Positions 28,737-38,243 of a DNA stretch of 64,000 nucleotides are shown here, one piece after another. The translations under genes and the position numbers were made by a program. The notes beneath the pieces are model-generated. The model made no database searches. It was not told the DNA's origin and saw only the letters and a list, made by a program, of their open reading frames with translations. Source of the DNA: Vibrio palustris. GTDB taxonomy: Bacteria > Pseudomonadota > Gammaproteobacteria > Enterobacterales > Vibrionaceae. The DNA lies in assembly GCF_024346995.1 (NCBI RefSeq), contig NZ_AP024887.1, positions 1,798,001 through 1,862,000 of the forward strand, written 5' to 3'. The number at the start of each line of letters is the position of its first letter. The first letter of the stretch is position 1.

Positions 28737-29714
28737 TTACTGTGGAGTTGGCGCCGCATTATTGGCATTCCCTGATGAGACAGGATCACTGTACAAGGGC
28801 TCACCTTGCATAATACTGATTTCGACGCGACGATTTTCTGCACGATGTGCGGGCGTATCATTAGGGACTAATGGTTCCGTATCAGCAAGACCACGCACTT
28901 GCAAGCGGTCATGGTCAAAGCCTTGGACTTTTTCCATTTCTTGCGCAACCGAGACCGCGCGTTGCGAAGACAAATCCCATAAAGAACGATAGAGCTCAGA
29001 ATCAATCGGTTGGTTATCGGTATGACCGGTAATACGAATTTTACCCGGTACATCTTTGACTAACTCCGCCACTTGACGAACTAACGGACGAAACTTAGGT
29101 TGTAAAAACGCTGAGCTGGCTGGAAATGCGCCCTGCTCTTTAATACGAATGACGATTTGTTGACCTAAGTTTTCTACTTCAATTGCCCCTTGTTGAATTT
29201 CACGCTGCAAGGCTTTTTTAATTTTCTCTACCGTAGAATCAACTTCTTCTTCACTCATTGCTTCAGCTTGTTGCTGCTGTTGCTGAGATTCTGAATTTTG
29301 ATTACTTTCCGTTGAAGTTTGCGGCGATTGTCCCCCATCCAGTTTTCCAGCATCACGCTGCGCGCCCCCAGCTCGGTCAGATTCACCTTCTTGAAACTCT
29401 AGCGTTTGCTGAGTAATGTCAATAGTCTGCTGCATAATGACATCAATCGGTGTTGGCTCCGGCCTACCCGGCCGAAACTCTTGCGCAATAATACTGGTTC
29501 CTTTCGGAATATCTTTCACTTCCAAACGGTTCTGCACACCAAAAGCGAACTTCATCGAGCCGGCAATTTGCTTAAACTTGAGTACATCCATCTCTGAGAA
29601 TGAGAGAAGCAGTACAAAAAAGCACATTAATAGTGACATTAAATCGGCAAATGTCCCCATCCACAGAGGCAAACCTGGTGGAGGACATTTACACGGTTGT
29701 TCTTCGTCGTCCAT
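28737..29714 (-). CDS. pomB: Sodium-driven flagellar stator protein PomB
   Basis: B subunit of the Na+-driven polar flagellar stator. The plug-and-helix region after CPPPGLPLWMGTFADLM is characteristic, with the ion-binding Asp24 in the single membrane helix (about 18-40). The C-terminal OmpA-like domain (about 185-310) holds the peptidoglycan-binding TGHTDNQPI and NRRVEI motifs. The linker carries a Gln-rich run (SQQQQQQQ) and the protein is 325 residues, slightly longer than V. alginolyticus PomB. It lies 11 bases after pomA. Confidence 0.96.
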   Translation of the reverse strand: MDDEEQPCKCPPPGLPLWMGTFADLMSLLMCFFVLLLSFSEMDVLKFKQIAGSMKFAFGVQNRLEVKDIPKGTSIIAQEFRPGRPEPTPIDVIMQQTIDITQQTLEFQEGESDRAGGAQRDAGKLDGGQSPQTSTESNQNSESQQQQQQAEAMSEEEVDSTVEKIKKALQREIQQGAIEVENLGQQIVIRIKEQGAFPASSAFLQPKFRPLVRQVAELVKDVPGKIRITGHTDNQPIDSELYRSLWDLSSQRAVSVAQEMEKVQGFDHDRLQVRGLADTEPLVPNDTPAHRAENRRVEISIMQGEPLYSDPVSSGNANNAAPTPQ

Positions 29715-29725
29715 ACGTCACTCCA

Positions 29726-30490
29726 CTATTCGTTATCGATATCTAAACTACGCTTACCTTCATTGAGGTAGTTTTTCAGATAACTATCAATCACTCGCGG
29801 GTTTTGTCCATCTTGAATGGCGAGTACGCCGTCCATAATCAAACGACGGTTTAACGTCTCTTGCTCACGGCGTAGTGCCAGTTTATCGGCAATAGGGAAA
29901 AAAACCATATTCGATAAAATTGCGCCATAGAGTGTTGTTAACAAAGCCACCGCCATCGCAGGACCAATCGATTTGGGGTCATCCATATTCGATAGCATCG
30001 CAACCAAACCAACCAAGGTACCGATCATTCCCATCGCAGGAGCCACATCACCGAATGCGCGAAACACGTTCGCGCCGGACTCGTGACGTTCATTGGTCAA
30101 CGCAATATCTTTTTGCATCGTGGCTTTCACTACCTCCGCATCATGCCCATCCACCAGCAAATCAATGCCTTTTTGCATGAACCCGTTAGGAATTTCCATT
30201 TCTTCTAGAGCAAGAAAGCCGCCTTTACGAGCCGCATCTGCCATTTCAACGACTTTTGCAATCAAATCTTCTGGGTTGTCGGCTTTAAACATGAAGGCCT
30301 TACCAGCAATTTTCGCCGCCCCGAAAAACTGCCCCATAGTGAACTTCATCATAACCACGAATACAGAGCCACCGATCACAATCAGCACCGATGTGACATC
30401 GACGAACATCATGATGCTTCCGCCTAAGACCATCGCCATAATTACAAAAGCCAAGCCACCAATCAGGCCTAATAGCGTTGCTAAATCCAC
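29726..30490 (-). CDS. pomA: Sodium-driven flagellar stator protein PomA
   Basis: A subunit of the stator; five PomA surround two PomB and turn the rotor by contact with FliG. The 254 residues give four membrane helices. Conserved features are the start MDLATLLGLIGG, the cytoplasmic loop KAFMFKADNPEDLI, and the pore region GVFRAFGDVAP-type segment (here NVFRAFGDVAPAMGMIGTLVGLVAMLSNMDDP). pomA and pomB form an operon behind a FliA-like promoter. Confidence 0.96.
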   Translation of the reverse strand: MDLATLLGLIGGLAFVIMAMVLGGSIMMFVDVTSVLIVIGGSVFVVMMKFTMGQFFGAAKIAGKAFMFKADNPEDLIAKVVEMADAARKGGFLALEEMEIPNGFMQKGIDLLVDGHDAEVVKATMQKDIALTNERHESGANVFRAFGDVAPAMGMIGTLVGLVAMLSNMDDPKSIGPAMAVALLTTLYGAILSNMVFFPIADKLALRREQETLNRRLIMDGVLAIQDGQNPRVIDSYLKNYLNEGKRSLDIDNE

Positions 30491-30535
30491 GAAGCACTCC
30501 TCATGCTACTGTTCATTCCCAGTATTGATTCTACT

Positions 30536-30561
30536 GTATCGGCAAAGTTATCAAATCTTTA
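30536..30561 (-). promoter_or_regulatory. Sigma-28 (FliA) type promoter of pomAB
   Basis: On the minus strand TAAA (30561-30558), 14 bases, then GCCGATAC (30543-30536). The FliA consensus is TAAA-N15-GCCGATAA. It is 46 bases before the pomA start and suits a late motility gene. Confidence 0.75.
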
Positions 30562-30930
30562 AACCAATTCTATTCGATAATGTAATCGGTGTAGCGATTA
30601 CGGCAACTTTACATCAGTGAATGTGAATACCCTTACAATAACGTGCGCAACAACGCACCACACAAGCCATACTGACCATGGCGTTCGCATATTAATACAA
30701 TAATCGTACCACTGTTTAGGTCGGGGCTGTAATCTTAGAAAATGACACATTGTCCATAAAGCATTACATAAATATGCCAGATTGCTATTTCAACGAACGA
30801 AAACTGCGTGATAAACATCGATTCCCCAAAAAATCTTATCTCTAATGCTAACCAATAGCAGGGATTTATGACACAATTATGCCGTTACATTTGACCCTTA
30901 GTTATCCCTAAGGTAACTTTCGTGCATCTT
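30562..30930. other. Intergenic region between pomA and xseB
   Basis: About 370 bases with no credible ORF. It must contain the xseB-ispA-dxs promoter. The only structure I see is a short repeat CCTTAG / CTAAGG near 30897-30914. No RNA motif is recognised. Confidence 0.5.
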
Positions 30931-30948
30931 TCCTAAGGTAAAATCATT

Positions 30949-31191
30949 ATGGCGAGCAAAAAACCGGAAAACATGTCCTTTGAAGACACCATCAGCGAAC
31001 TCGATCAACTCGTTGATAAACTCGAAAATGGTGAGCTGGCATTAGATGATGCCCTCAAGAAATTCGAACGAGGTATCGCACTCGCTCGCTCTGGACAAGC
31101 AAAATTAGATGATGCCGAACAACGGGTCAGTATTTTGCTCAATAACAGTGATACTGAGGCACTGAGTGATTTTACCGATTCGCCAGAATAA
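30949..31191 (+). CDS. xseB: Exodeoxyribonuclease VII small subunit
   Basis: XseB pairs with XseA to make the single-strand exonuclease VII. The 80-residue helical-hairpin protein has the family pattern SFEDTISELDQLVDKLENGELALDDALKKFERG. It has an AAGG ribosome site and overlaps ispA by one base (TAATG). The xseB-ispA-dxs order is standard for gammaproteobacteria. Confidence 0.95.
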   Translation: MASKKPENMSFEDTISELDQLVDKLENGELALDDALKKFERGIALARSGQAKLDDAEQRVSILLNNSDTEALSDFTDSPE

Positions 31192-32093
31192 TGGATGCAA
31201 AAGTCGTTATGAATGAGGCACTAACCTCTTTACAGCAAAGAAACAATGCGCAACTTGAACTGTGGCTCAAGCACTTTTCAAACGTAGATTCACGATTAAT
31301 ACAAGCGATGAATTATGGCTTATTACTAGGTGGTAAGCGTGTCCGTCCTTTTTTAGTTTATGCCACAGGGCAAATGCTAGGTTGTGAGTTAATACAACTA
31401 GATACTCCGGCATCAGCGATTGAATGTATTCATGCTTATTCATTAATTCATGATGATTTACCAGCGATGGATGATGATGAGCTGCGCCGCGGCCAACCGA
31501 CGTGTCATGTGAAATTTGACGAAGCCACCGCAATTTTGACCGGAGACGCTCTACAAACGCTCGCATTCAGTATTTTAGCTGAAGGGCCATTAGCACCAGA
31601 AGGTGAATCGCAACGCGTTAAGATGATTCAAATGCTTGCCCAAGCTTCGGGCGCCCAAGGCATGTGTCTTGGACAAGCATTGGACTTAGCGGCCGAAAAC
31701 CGTTCAGTATCCGTCGATGAACTAGAACATATCCACCGCAATAAAACCGGCGCACTCATTCGTTGTGCCGTTCGCTTAGGTGCTCTCGCTGCTGGAGAAA
31801 AAGGCCTCGCCGTTTTACCGCAGCTAGATACCTACGCTCAAGCCGTTGGGCTCGCTTTTCAAGTTCAGGATGATATTCTGGATGTAGTCAGTGACACACA
31901 GACCCTAGGGAAGCCTCAGGGCTCAGATGAACAATTACATAAAAGCACTTACCCTGCCTTACTTGGTTTAGAAGGTGCGATTGAAAAAGCGCAAGCTCTC
32001 CTTGAGGAATCTCTTCGGGCATTAGAGGCTATTCCTTATGACACAGAGTATCTCGAAGCGTTCGCCCGATACGTTATCGAGCGCAAAAACTAA
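31191..32093 (+). CDS. ispA: Farnesyl diphosphate synthase
   Basis: Makes farnesyl diphosphate from IPP and DMAPP for quinones, undecaprenol and haem O. The 300-residue protein shows the first aspartate-rich motif DDLPAMDDDELRRG (FARM), the second motif DDILD (SARM) and GGKRVRPFLVYATG at the substrate base. It starts within the xseB stop and leads into dxs after 20 bases. Confidence 0.96.
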   Translation: MDAKVVMNEALTSLQQRNNAQLELWLKHFSNVDSRLIQAMNYGLLLGGKRVRPFLVYATGQMLGCELIQLDTPASAIECIHAYSLIHDDLPAMDDDELRRGQPTCHVKFDEATAILTGDALQTLAFSILAEGPLAPEGESQRVKMIQMLAQASGAQGMCLGQALDLAAENRSVSVDELEHIHRNKTGALIRCAVRLGALAAGEKGLAVLPQLDTYAQAVGLAFQVQDDILDVVSDTQTLGKPQGSDEQLHKSTYPALLGLEGAIEKAQALLEESLRALEAIPYDTEYLEAFARYVIERKN

Positions 32094-32113
32094 CACTATA
32101 AGCGCGCATAACT

Positions 32114-33979
32114 ATGACTCTTGATATTTCAAAATATCCAACGTTAGCTCTCGTTAACACACCGACTGACTTACGTAGCCTACCAAAGGAGGTCTTGCCT
32201 CAGCTTTGTGATGAGTTACGTACGTACTTATTAAACTCAGTCAGTCAATCCAGTGGTCACCTTGCTTCAGGTTTAGGGACGGTTGAATTGACTGTCGCGT
32301 TGCACTATGTCTACGACACACCTAATGATCATTTAGTGTGGGATGTTGGCCATCAGGCTTATCCGCATAAGATTTTAACGGGTCGTCGTGAACAAATGAG
32401 CACCATTCGCCAAAAAGATGGCTTACATCCCTTCCCTTGGCGCGAAGAAAGTGAATATGACGCTTTATCAGTCGGCCACTCTTCGACGTCGATCAGTGCT
32501 GGTTTAGGGATGGCGATTGCAGCCGAGCATGAAGGAAAGAACCGCAAAGTCGTCAGTGTCATTGGTGATGGCGCAATTACTGCCGGGATGGCGTTTGAAG
32601 CCATGAACCATGCAGGTGGTATCAATCCCAACATGTTGGTCGTGTTGAACGATAATGAAATGTCGATTTCAGAAAATGTTGGCGCGCTGAATAATCACCT
32701 TGCTCAGCTGTTATCTGGCAATGTCTACACCTCACTGCGTGAGGGTGGCAAAAAGGTTCTGTCAGGTTTGCCGCCGATTAAAGAATTAGTTCGTCGTACT
32801 GAAGAGCATTTAAAAGGCATGGTGGTGCCCGGTACGTTATTTGAAGAGCTAGGCTTTAATTATATTGGTCCAGTCGATGGTCACGATGTATTAGAACTCA
32901 TCAAAACATTGAAAAACATGCGCGATTTAAAAGGCGCACAGTTTTTACATGTCATGACAACCAAAGGAAAAGGCTACGAGCCTGCAGAAAAAGATCCGAT
33001 TGGTTATCACGGGGTACCTAAATTTGACCCAAACCAAGAAACATTACCGAAGAAATCCTCTAGTCAGCCGACATTCTCGGCCATTTTTGGGGACTTCCTA
33101 TGCGATATGGCCTCGCAAGATCCTAAGCTTCTAGCGATCACTCCGGCGATGCGTGAAGGCTCTGGTATGGTGAAGTTCTCCAAAGAGTTTCCCAACCAAT
33201 ACTTTGATGTCGCCATTGCTGAGCAACATGCGGTCACCTTAGCATCAGGGATGGCAATTGGTGGTTATCACCCTATCGTCGCGATTTACTCGACGTTTTT
33301 ACAACGTGGCTATGATCAACTGATTCATGATGTCGCCATTATGAATTTGCCTGTGATGTTTGCGATCGATCGCGCCGGCTTAGTTGGCGCGGACGGTCAA
33401 ACTCACCAAGGAGCGTTTGATATCAGCTTTATGCGTTGTATCCCGAATATGACCATCATGACACCTTCTGATGAAAACGAATGTCGTCAAATGCTTTATA
33501 CCGGTCATCTCCATCAAGGGCCGAGTGCGGTGCGTTACCCGCGTGGCTCTGGCTGTGGTGTGCCAATCGTACAAGACTTTACTCAGTTAGATATTGGTAA
33601 GGCCCGTCTGGTTAGAGAAGGGGAACGAGTGGCTATCCTAAACTTTGGTACGTTTTTACCAGAAGCCATGGCAGCAGCAGAGAACTTGAATGCGACGGTC
33701 GCCGATATGCGCTTTGTTAAGCCACTCGATGAAGACTTACTTCTGGAATTAGCACAGCAATACGATGTACTCGTTACCTTGGAAGAAAACACCATTACTG
33801 GTGGCGCAGGTTCTGCGGTGATTGAATATTTAATGCAAGAGAAATGCTTATTGCCAGTGCTAACATTAGGGTTACCAGACCATTTTGTCGCACAAGGCAC
33901 CCAAGAAGAGCTATATGCTGAATTAGGTCTCGACGCGACCGGCATTGAAGCCTCGATTCGTAGCTATCTCGAAAAATAG
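32114..33979 (+). CDS. dxs: 1-deoxy-D-xylulose-5-phosphate synthase
   Basis: First enzyme of the MEP pathway: pyruvate plus glyceraldehyde 3-phosphate to DXP. The 621-residue transketolase-like protein has the thiamine diphosphate motif [15 protein letters not shown], an N-terminal [16 protein letters not shown], and the pyrimidine-domain segment [18 protein letters not shown] with the conserved Glu. It ends the operon before a strong terminator. Confidence 0.97.
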   Translation: MTLDISKYPTLALVNTPTDLRSLPKEVLPQLCDELRTYLLNSVSQSSGHLASGLGTVELTVALHYVYDTPNDHLVWDVGHQAYPHKILTGRREQMSTIRQKDGLHPFPWREESEYDALSVGHSSTSISAGLGMAIAAEHEGKNRKVVSVIGDGAITAGMAFEAMNHAGGINPNMLVVLNDNEMSISENVGALNNHLAQLLSGNVYTSLREGGKKVLSGLPPIKELVRRTEEHLKGMVVPGTLFEELGFNYIGPVDGHDVLELIKTLKNMRDLKGAQFLHVMTTKGKGYEPAEKDPIGYHGVPKFDPNQETLPKKSSSQPTFSAIFGDFLCDMASQDPKLLAITPAMREGSGMVKFSKEFPNQYFDVAIAEQHAVTLASGMAIGGYHPIVAIYSTFLQRGYDQLIHDVAIMNLPVMFAIDRAGLVGADGQTHQGAFDISFMRCIPNMTIMTPSDENECRQMLYTGHLHQGPSAVRYPRGSGCGVPIVQDFTQLDIGKARLVREGERVAILNFGTFLPEAMAAAENLNATVADMRFVKPLDEDLLLELAQQYDVLVTLEENTITGGAGSAVIEYLMQEKCLLPVLTLGLPDHFVAQGTQEELYAELGLDATGIEASIRSYLEK

Positions 33980-34000
33980 TTCTCGCCAGACATTAGCAAT

Positions 34001-34030
34001 AAAAAAGCTCAGAATTTTCTGAGCTTTTTT
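34001..34030. terminator. Terminator between dxs and truC
   Basis: Stem AAAAAAGCTCAGAA / TCTGAGCTTTTTT around TTT, symmetric for the convergent genes. Confidence 0.9.
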
Positions 34031-34068
34031 ATGTTTGACTCATTGATAAAACAGGCAATATAGTGCCG

Positions 34069-34797
34069 CTACTGCGGCAATGACCACCCTAACGCGTCAC
34101 ATAACTCGGTCCATGTGCTATCAAAACCGGCGCTGATCGACACGCGGTGTTTATGGTAAGGATGGTCAAAAACAAAGTGAGTGGCATGTAACATTAATCG
34201 GTGTACATTATACTTGTCACGATATAAACGATTGTGTCGCCCTTCTCCATGCCGGGTGTCACCCACTATCGGATGCCTTAAATGCGCCATATGGCGACGC
34301 AACTGATGTTTTCTCCCCGTCTGCGGCTTAAGCTCAACAAGGCCATAACGAGTCGTTGGAAAGCGCCCAGTCGAATATGGGACTTCAACCTGTGCCAATG
34401 GCTGATAATGAGTAATGGCTTCTTTCGCTTCGGTGTTATCCGTTGCTCGTTTATCCGCGATTTTATCCAGTTCTTCTTTTAATGGATAATCCAAAATCCC
34501 ACCTTCGTCTATCCAACCGCGCACGACCGCATGATAGGTTTTTTGAATCGCATGCTGAGCAAAGAGTGGCATGACTTCTCGTGCCACTTCACTAGACAAC
34601 GCAAACATCAAAACACCAGACGTTGGACGATCTAAACGGTGTACCGGATACACATGCTGATCGATTTGGTCGCGTAAGGTCTGCATCACAAACTGGGTTT
34701 CATGGCGATCGAGCCATGTGCGATGGACTAACATCCCAGAAGGTTTATTGACCGCAATAAAATACTCATCACGATACAAAATTTCCAATTCAACCAT
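34069..34797 (-). CDS. truC: tRNA pseudouridine-65 synthase TruC
   Basis: RluA-family enzyme that makes pseudouridine 65 in several tRNAs. The catalytic motif HRLDRPTSGVLMFA (Asp about residue 55) and the C-terminal LKPQTGRKHQLRRHMAHLRHPIVGD are clear. 242 residues. It overlaps yqcC by one base, the same pair as in E. coli. Confidence 0.94.
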   Translation of the reverse strand: MVELEILYRDEYFIAVNKPSGMLVHRTWLDRHETQFVMQTLRDQIDQHVYPVHRLDRPTSGVLMFALSSEVAREVMPLFAQHAIQKTYHAVVRGWIDEGGILDYPLKEELDKIADKRATDNTEAKEAITHYQPLAQVEVPYSTGRFPTTRYGLVELKPQTGRKHQLRRHMAHLRHPIVGDTRHGEGRHNRLYRDKYNVHRLMLHATHFVFDHPYHKHRVSISAGFDSTWTELCDALGWSLPQ

Positions 34798-35105
34798 TAC
34801 TGACAGACCTCATCTATCTGAACTAACACCCGTAATAGTGATCGGTTTTGGTATGGCCAAACTTGTTCAAAATACGGTGCGATAGCAAAGCCACTCGGGG
34901 GACAGCCTTGTACTAGTGACGCCTTCATCTGTGGTAAAAATACCCATTGTAGCCATTCATGGGGGCCTAAAGTGTCGACAGAAAAAGGTTGTTGACTCTG
35001 CAATGCCTCAACTGGAGGTGGCGTCGTTTGCCATAACTCGGTCCGTTTTAATTCAAACTCAAGCTCTTGCAGTAATGTCGTTAGTTCACCGAAATTGTTA
35101 CTCAT
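34797..35105 (-). CDS. yqcC: YqcC family protein (DUF446)
   Basis: 102-residue helical protein, family of unknown function always beside truC. The family signature QPFSVDTLGPHEWLQWVFLPQM and GFAIAPYFEQV is clear. It shares one base with truC, implying coupling, but no role in RNA modification has been shown. Confidence 0.9.
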   Translation of the reverse strand: MSNNFGELTTLLQELEFELKRTELWQTTPPPVEALQSQQPFSVDTLGPHEWLQWVFLPQMKASLVQGCPPSGFAIAPYFEQVWPYQNRSLLRVLVQIDEVCQ

Positions 35106-35281
35106 TCACTACCTAAATGATATTTATGGATACGCAAACACGCAAATACGCGTCATGTGGTTTAGCAAAGTGCGCATAGTATGAGTTTGGTGAAGAATTG
35201 CAATGGATGGAGATCATTTTGTTCTCTCCTCTGAATCAGGTACTATAACGACAGTAAACACCTGCAGGACCCTATAATTCC

Positions 35282-36319
35282 ATGGAAACCATCCAAACGC
35301 TAAGTAAGATGCTGCAAACGAGTGGCAATCAATACGCTATTTTCGATCTCGGCCGACGCATTCAAGCCATTGATAACTCAAAATTTGAGTCAATTGAAGC
35401 TGGGAGTCAACCTTACCCATACCCTGTACAGCGCAGCGCTCAGTTCGCCATCGCGTATTGGGATGAAACCAAACAACCATGGATTTGGTTTTTAAAATTT
35501 GAACTCGATGAACGCGGTCTATTACAACAACCACATGTCACGCAATTCATTGAGTATGTTTTGGAAGCAATGGGCGCTCGTTTGAATAATGAGTTAACTG
35601 AAGAACAACAACAAAAGTTAACCAATAACCCATACACCTTTAAACCCAACGATGACAAAATGGCCATGTTCCATAGTGTTATTCGCGCTCAATTATCGCT
35701 GTCATGCAGCCAATACTATGAGCATGCCCAGTGTTACTTTACGGGAAATTTAGGCTGGGAGAATTGGCAAACCGTCGGACTGCAAGGCATTACCGATATG
35801 TGTGCTCGTATCAACCAAGAACAAAATGGCGTTCTATTACGTAAAGCAATCACACACTTACCAACACCGCCTCTCTATGCCTTACTCGGCGCCTTAGAGC
35901 ATATAGAATTACCAGAAAAATTGGCCGAGCGTTTAGTTGAATTAGCCAATGAGCAGATAGAGAGTGGTCAACCGGATATCTTCTTTATCTCAGCATTAGT
36001 ACGAGCACTCGCCGGAGCGCCTACTCAAGATTTAGCACAGTTAACGGACACTTTACTTGCCAGTGCAGAGTTAAGTCATCAGGAAGTATTAATTGGTTTA
36101 GCGGGACGTTCATGGCATATCCTTGCTGATGGCACCCGAGCACAACGCTTTTTATTGCGCCTCGCACAAACTGGCAACCAAGATCTCTTCAATCAGTTAT
36201 TTGCCGATCTCGTAATGTTACCTAGCTTACGTATGGTGCTACTGCCATTACTGCACACCAGCCCATCACCAGAATTGTCTGCCGCACTGATTGAATTACA
36301 ACGCTCTGCGAAAGCATAG
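35282..36319 (+). CDS. DUF3549 family protein
   Basis: 345-residue cytoplasmic protein of the DUF3549 family found mainly in vibrios and relatives. It contains a globular N-terminal part (WDETKQPWIWFLKFELDERGLL) and a helical C-terminal half with HEAT-like repeats (LAERLVELANEQIESG, LTDTLLASAELSHQEVLIGLAGRS). No catalytic motif. It is followed after 14 bases by a DUF3301 gene, probably as an operon. Function unknown. Confidence 0.75.
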   Translation: METIQTLSKMLQTSGNQYAIFDLGRRIQAIDNSKFESIEAGSQPYPYPVQRSAQFAIAYWDETKQPWIWFLKFELDERGLLQQPHVTQFIEYVLEAMGARLNNELTEEQQQKLTNNPYTFKPNDDKMAMFHSVIRAQLSLSCSQYYEHAQCYFTGNLGWENWQTVGLQGITDMCARINQEQNGVLLRKAITHLPTPPLYALLGALEHIELPEKLAERLVELANEQIESGQPDIFFISALVRALAGAPTQDLAQLTDTLLASAELSHQEVLIGLAGRSWHILADGTRAQRFLLRLAQTGNQDLFNQLFADLVMLPSLRMVLLPLLHTSPSPELSAALIELQRSAKA

Positions 36320-36333
36320 AAAAGAGACCGCGA

Positions 36334-36645
36334 ATGAAAACAGGATTATTCGGCATACTGATAACAGCCATGGTTGGGTTTATCTTTTGGCAACAGCGTC
36401 GCCAGTCTGAACTGGCGCGCCGTATTATCGAGCAAAAATGTGCACAAATGAACTTACAAGTGGTCAGTATTGCCTTTGCTCATCATCGGCTACGCACACC
36501 ACAAGGTCAGTGGCGCTGGAATTCTACCTACTTATTCGAATTCTCTGCATTAGGGGATGATTGCTACCAAGGTCGTTTAATTATGAATGGCTTTCGTTCG
36601 CAACAGCTCTATGTGCCACCACATCATTTACCGCCATCGGATTAA
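36334..36645 (+). CDS. DUF3301 family membrane-anchored protein
   Basis: 103 residues with one N-terminal membrane helix (LFGILITAMVGFIFWQQ), then a small soluble domain with conserved WRWNSTYLFEFSALGDDCYQG. The DUF3301 family name is from recall of that central motif. Its 3' end overlaps the convergent GNAT gene by 65 bases. Function unknown; it travels with DUF3549. Confidence 0.75.
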   Translation: MKTGLFGILITAMVGFIFWQQRRQSELARRIIEQKCAQMNLQVVSIAFAHHRLRTPQGQWRWNSTYLFEFSALGDDCYQGRLIMNGFRSQQLYVPPHHLPPSD

Positions 36646-37129
36646 TCTCTGAGTGCCATTCAAACTGATAATAATCACCCAAAAAGTCATCCATAATATG
36701 GGCTTTTTGGGTGAAACCTAACTTTTTCACTAGGTGTAAGCCAACGTGATGGTCAACTGGAATATTCATCATCACGGTGTTTATCTGCTTTTGCTGACAT
36801 ATATGCGGTAAAAAAGCATTAATGGCCTCACTGGCATAACCTTTTCCCCATGATAACTTATCAAAGATACACGTTAAGCTTGCGACGTGCTCTCCTATCA
36901 TGTCCAAACTCATATGCCCCATATATTCACGGGTGACATTATTGAGTACCGCCATAGCTTGAGCATCAGGCTGATATAAAAAACGTTGAAAAGCATTCCG
37001 TGCGAGGGAGACCGTTAACGGGCCATTCATGAATGCACGATTTTGGGTACAGCAATTCAATAAAAGAAATTCTGACTCTAACGCCTCAATATAAGGCACT
37101 AAAAGCATCCTGCGGGTTACTATCGTCAC
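36581..37129 (-). CDS. GNAT family N-acetyltransferase
   Basis: A RimJ/RimL-type GNAT. Markers are the N-terminal TIVTRRMLLVPYIEALE, the acetyl-CoA loop region FDKLSWGKGYASEAINAFLPH (WGKGYASEA) and VGLHLVKKLGFTQKAH near the C-terminus. I choose the GTG at 37129 (182 residues) because AAGGA lies 6 bases upstream and the protein then begins at the usual first strand. The frame extends to ATG 37204 (207 residues). The acceptor substrate is unknown. The 3' end overlaps the opposing DUF3301 gene. Confidence 0.75.
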   Translation of the reverse strand: MTIVTRRMLLVPYIEALESEFLLLNCCTQNRAFMNGPLTVSLARNAFQRFLYQPDAQAMAVLNNVTREYMGHMSLDMIGEHVASLTCIFDKLSWGKGYASEAINAFLPHICQQKQINTVMMNIPVDHHVGLHLVKKLGFTQKAHIMDDFLGDYYQFEWHSEINPMAVNDVVAHRAVANESHS

Positions 37130-37311
37130 GGACAATCCTTGTTCTTCAATACGATGGCACCAAAGCCAATCGAACACACACCATGGTTGTGTGGTTCTTA
37201 TCATGAGTCTTGCTCACACGGTACATGACTCATCTATCTGTCTATCAAATACTTTTTAAGTCGTTATTTTTATTGACCAGTATTTTGGAGCACAGTGCGT
37301 TTTTATAACCA

Positions 37312-37341
37312 AGAAAAGCCCCGACACAAAAGTATCGGGGC
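37312..37341 (-). terminator. Terminator of the CsrB-type RNA
   Basis: Minus strand stem GCCCCGATAC / GTGTCGGGGC with loop TTTT, then TTTTCTT. Confidence 0.85.
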
Positions 37342-37704
37342 CTTATCCTTACTCGCAGCATTCCGGCCGCTTATGTTGCTCCATGCATCATCCATAATAG
37401 TGGCGTTTCCCTATGCCTAATCCCTACATCGCCAGCTTAGCGGTGTCCTAAGATTCCTTCGTGCGTGCTCTATCCTGAGACGCGTTCATCACTTGTTCCG
37501 TAAGCGGTGTCCTTGCCATCATCCTGATGGTGTCCGAGCATCCTGCACATCGTCCTGATTCAATCCCTGCTGATGAGCCATCCTGCTACATCATCGAATC
37601 CTTGCGCGTGGCCTAAATGCCCTTTCACAATGAACTCCCGCCATTGTCGCTTCACCCTGAAGCAGCCTATCCAAAGCAATGATTCTAAATCGTTTCCTTC
37701 CGAC
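37312..37704 (-). ncRNA. csrB: CsrB-type regulatory RNA (CsrA sponge)
   Basis: A leftward transcript of about 390 nt with roughly 22 GGA motifs, mostly as AGGA in hairpin loops: for example CATCAGGATGATG and complementary flanks. This is the hallmark of CsrB/CsrC/CsrD RNAs that titrate the translational regulator CsrA. It ends in a strong terminator (GCCCCGACAC / GTATCGGGGC plus T run). The promoter and an upstream GacA/VarA box are both recognisable. Vibrios have three such RNAs; which one this is cannot be told from here. No ORF worth calling lies inside. Confidence 0.9.
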
Positions 37705-37710
37705 CCGTTA

Positions 37711-37738
37711 AATTTACCCCTTTAGGCTATAGATACAA
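37711..37738 (-). promoter_or_regulatory. Promoter of the CsrB-type RNA
   Basis: Minus strand TTGTAT (37738-37733) and TAAATT (37716-37711), 16 bases apart. The start would be about 37704. Confidence 0.6.
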
Positions 37739-37861
37739 CGGGGTAGAACGAATATTCTTACCATATTTTTATACCATAAAAACAAAAACCTTATATATCA
37801 TATGGATAGATAATTATATGCGATAAAACCTCGTTCTGTACTCTCATTTTCTTACAAGCAC

Positions 37862-37879
37862 TGTGAGAGATCTCTTACA
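37862..37879 (-). promoter_or_regulatory. GacA/VarA (UvrY) box upstream of csrB
   Basis: TGTGAG-AGATCT-CTTACA matches TGTAAG-N6-CTTACA at 11 of 12 positions. It lies about 160-175 bases upstream of the predicted csrB start, the usual distance for this activator. Confidence 0.8.
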
Positions 37880-37949
37880 GTAAGAATCTACTTTTGCTAG
37901 AGAGCATTTGTATTTATCATAGACAGAGCTATCACCATAAGGAGTCACC

Positions 37950-38243
37950 ATGTTGACTAAAGATGTTTCAGACGAGCTGCAACAGATTTTCATGCAATTA
38001 GAGCGAGAAGGAAAAAAACCGAGCGTTGCTATACTCAAAACACGCTTAACTACATCCGTCCCAATGCCAGCCTTGATCAGTGCCATTCGTCGCTGGAAAG
38101 CGAGTGCTCATGTTCCCAAAGTCGAAGTGATGGCCAATAGCGCTACGGCTGATGAACGTATCATACAATTAGAGCAACAAGTGGCGGATTTAACCCAGCG
38201 ACTGACTCAGCTCGAACAGCAACTAACGGAACACTCATCATGA
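37950..38243 (+). CDS. Small protein with C-terminal coiled-coil, unknown
   Basis: 97 residues. The N-terminal half looks like a winged or three-helix DNA-binding module ([43 protein letters not shown]); the last 30 residues are a heptad coiled-coil ([23 protein letters not shown]). This layout recalls the N-terminal part of KfrA-type DNA-binding proteins, but I would not name it so without a profile search. AAGGAG precedes the ATG. It overlaps yaiI by four bases (ATGA). Confidence 0.7.
   Translation: MLTKDVSDELQQIFMQLEREGKKPSVAILKTRLTTSVPMPALISAIRRWKASAHVPKVEVMANSATADERIIQLEQQVADLTQRLTQLEQQLTEHSS

Noticed and set aside
37862..37879. CRP site (TGTGA-N6-TCACA)
   Set aside because: The left half fits but the right half is TCTTA. 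The GacA/VarA box is a better match and suits the downstream csrB RNA.
37844..38086. 80-residue minus-strand frame
   Set aside because: It overlaps the GacA box and the better-supported 97-residue gene on the other strand.
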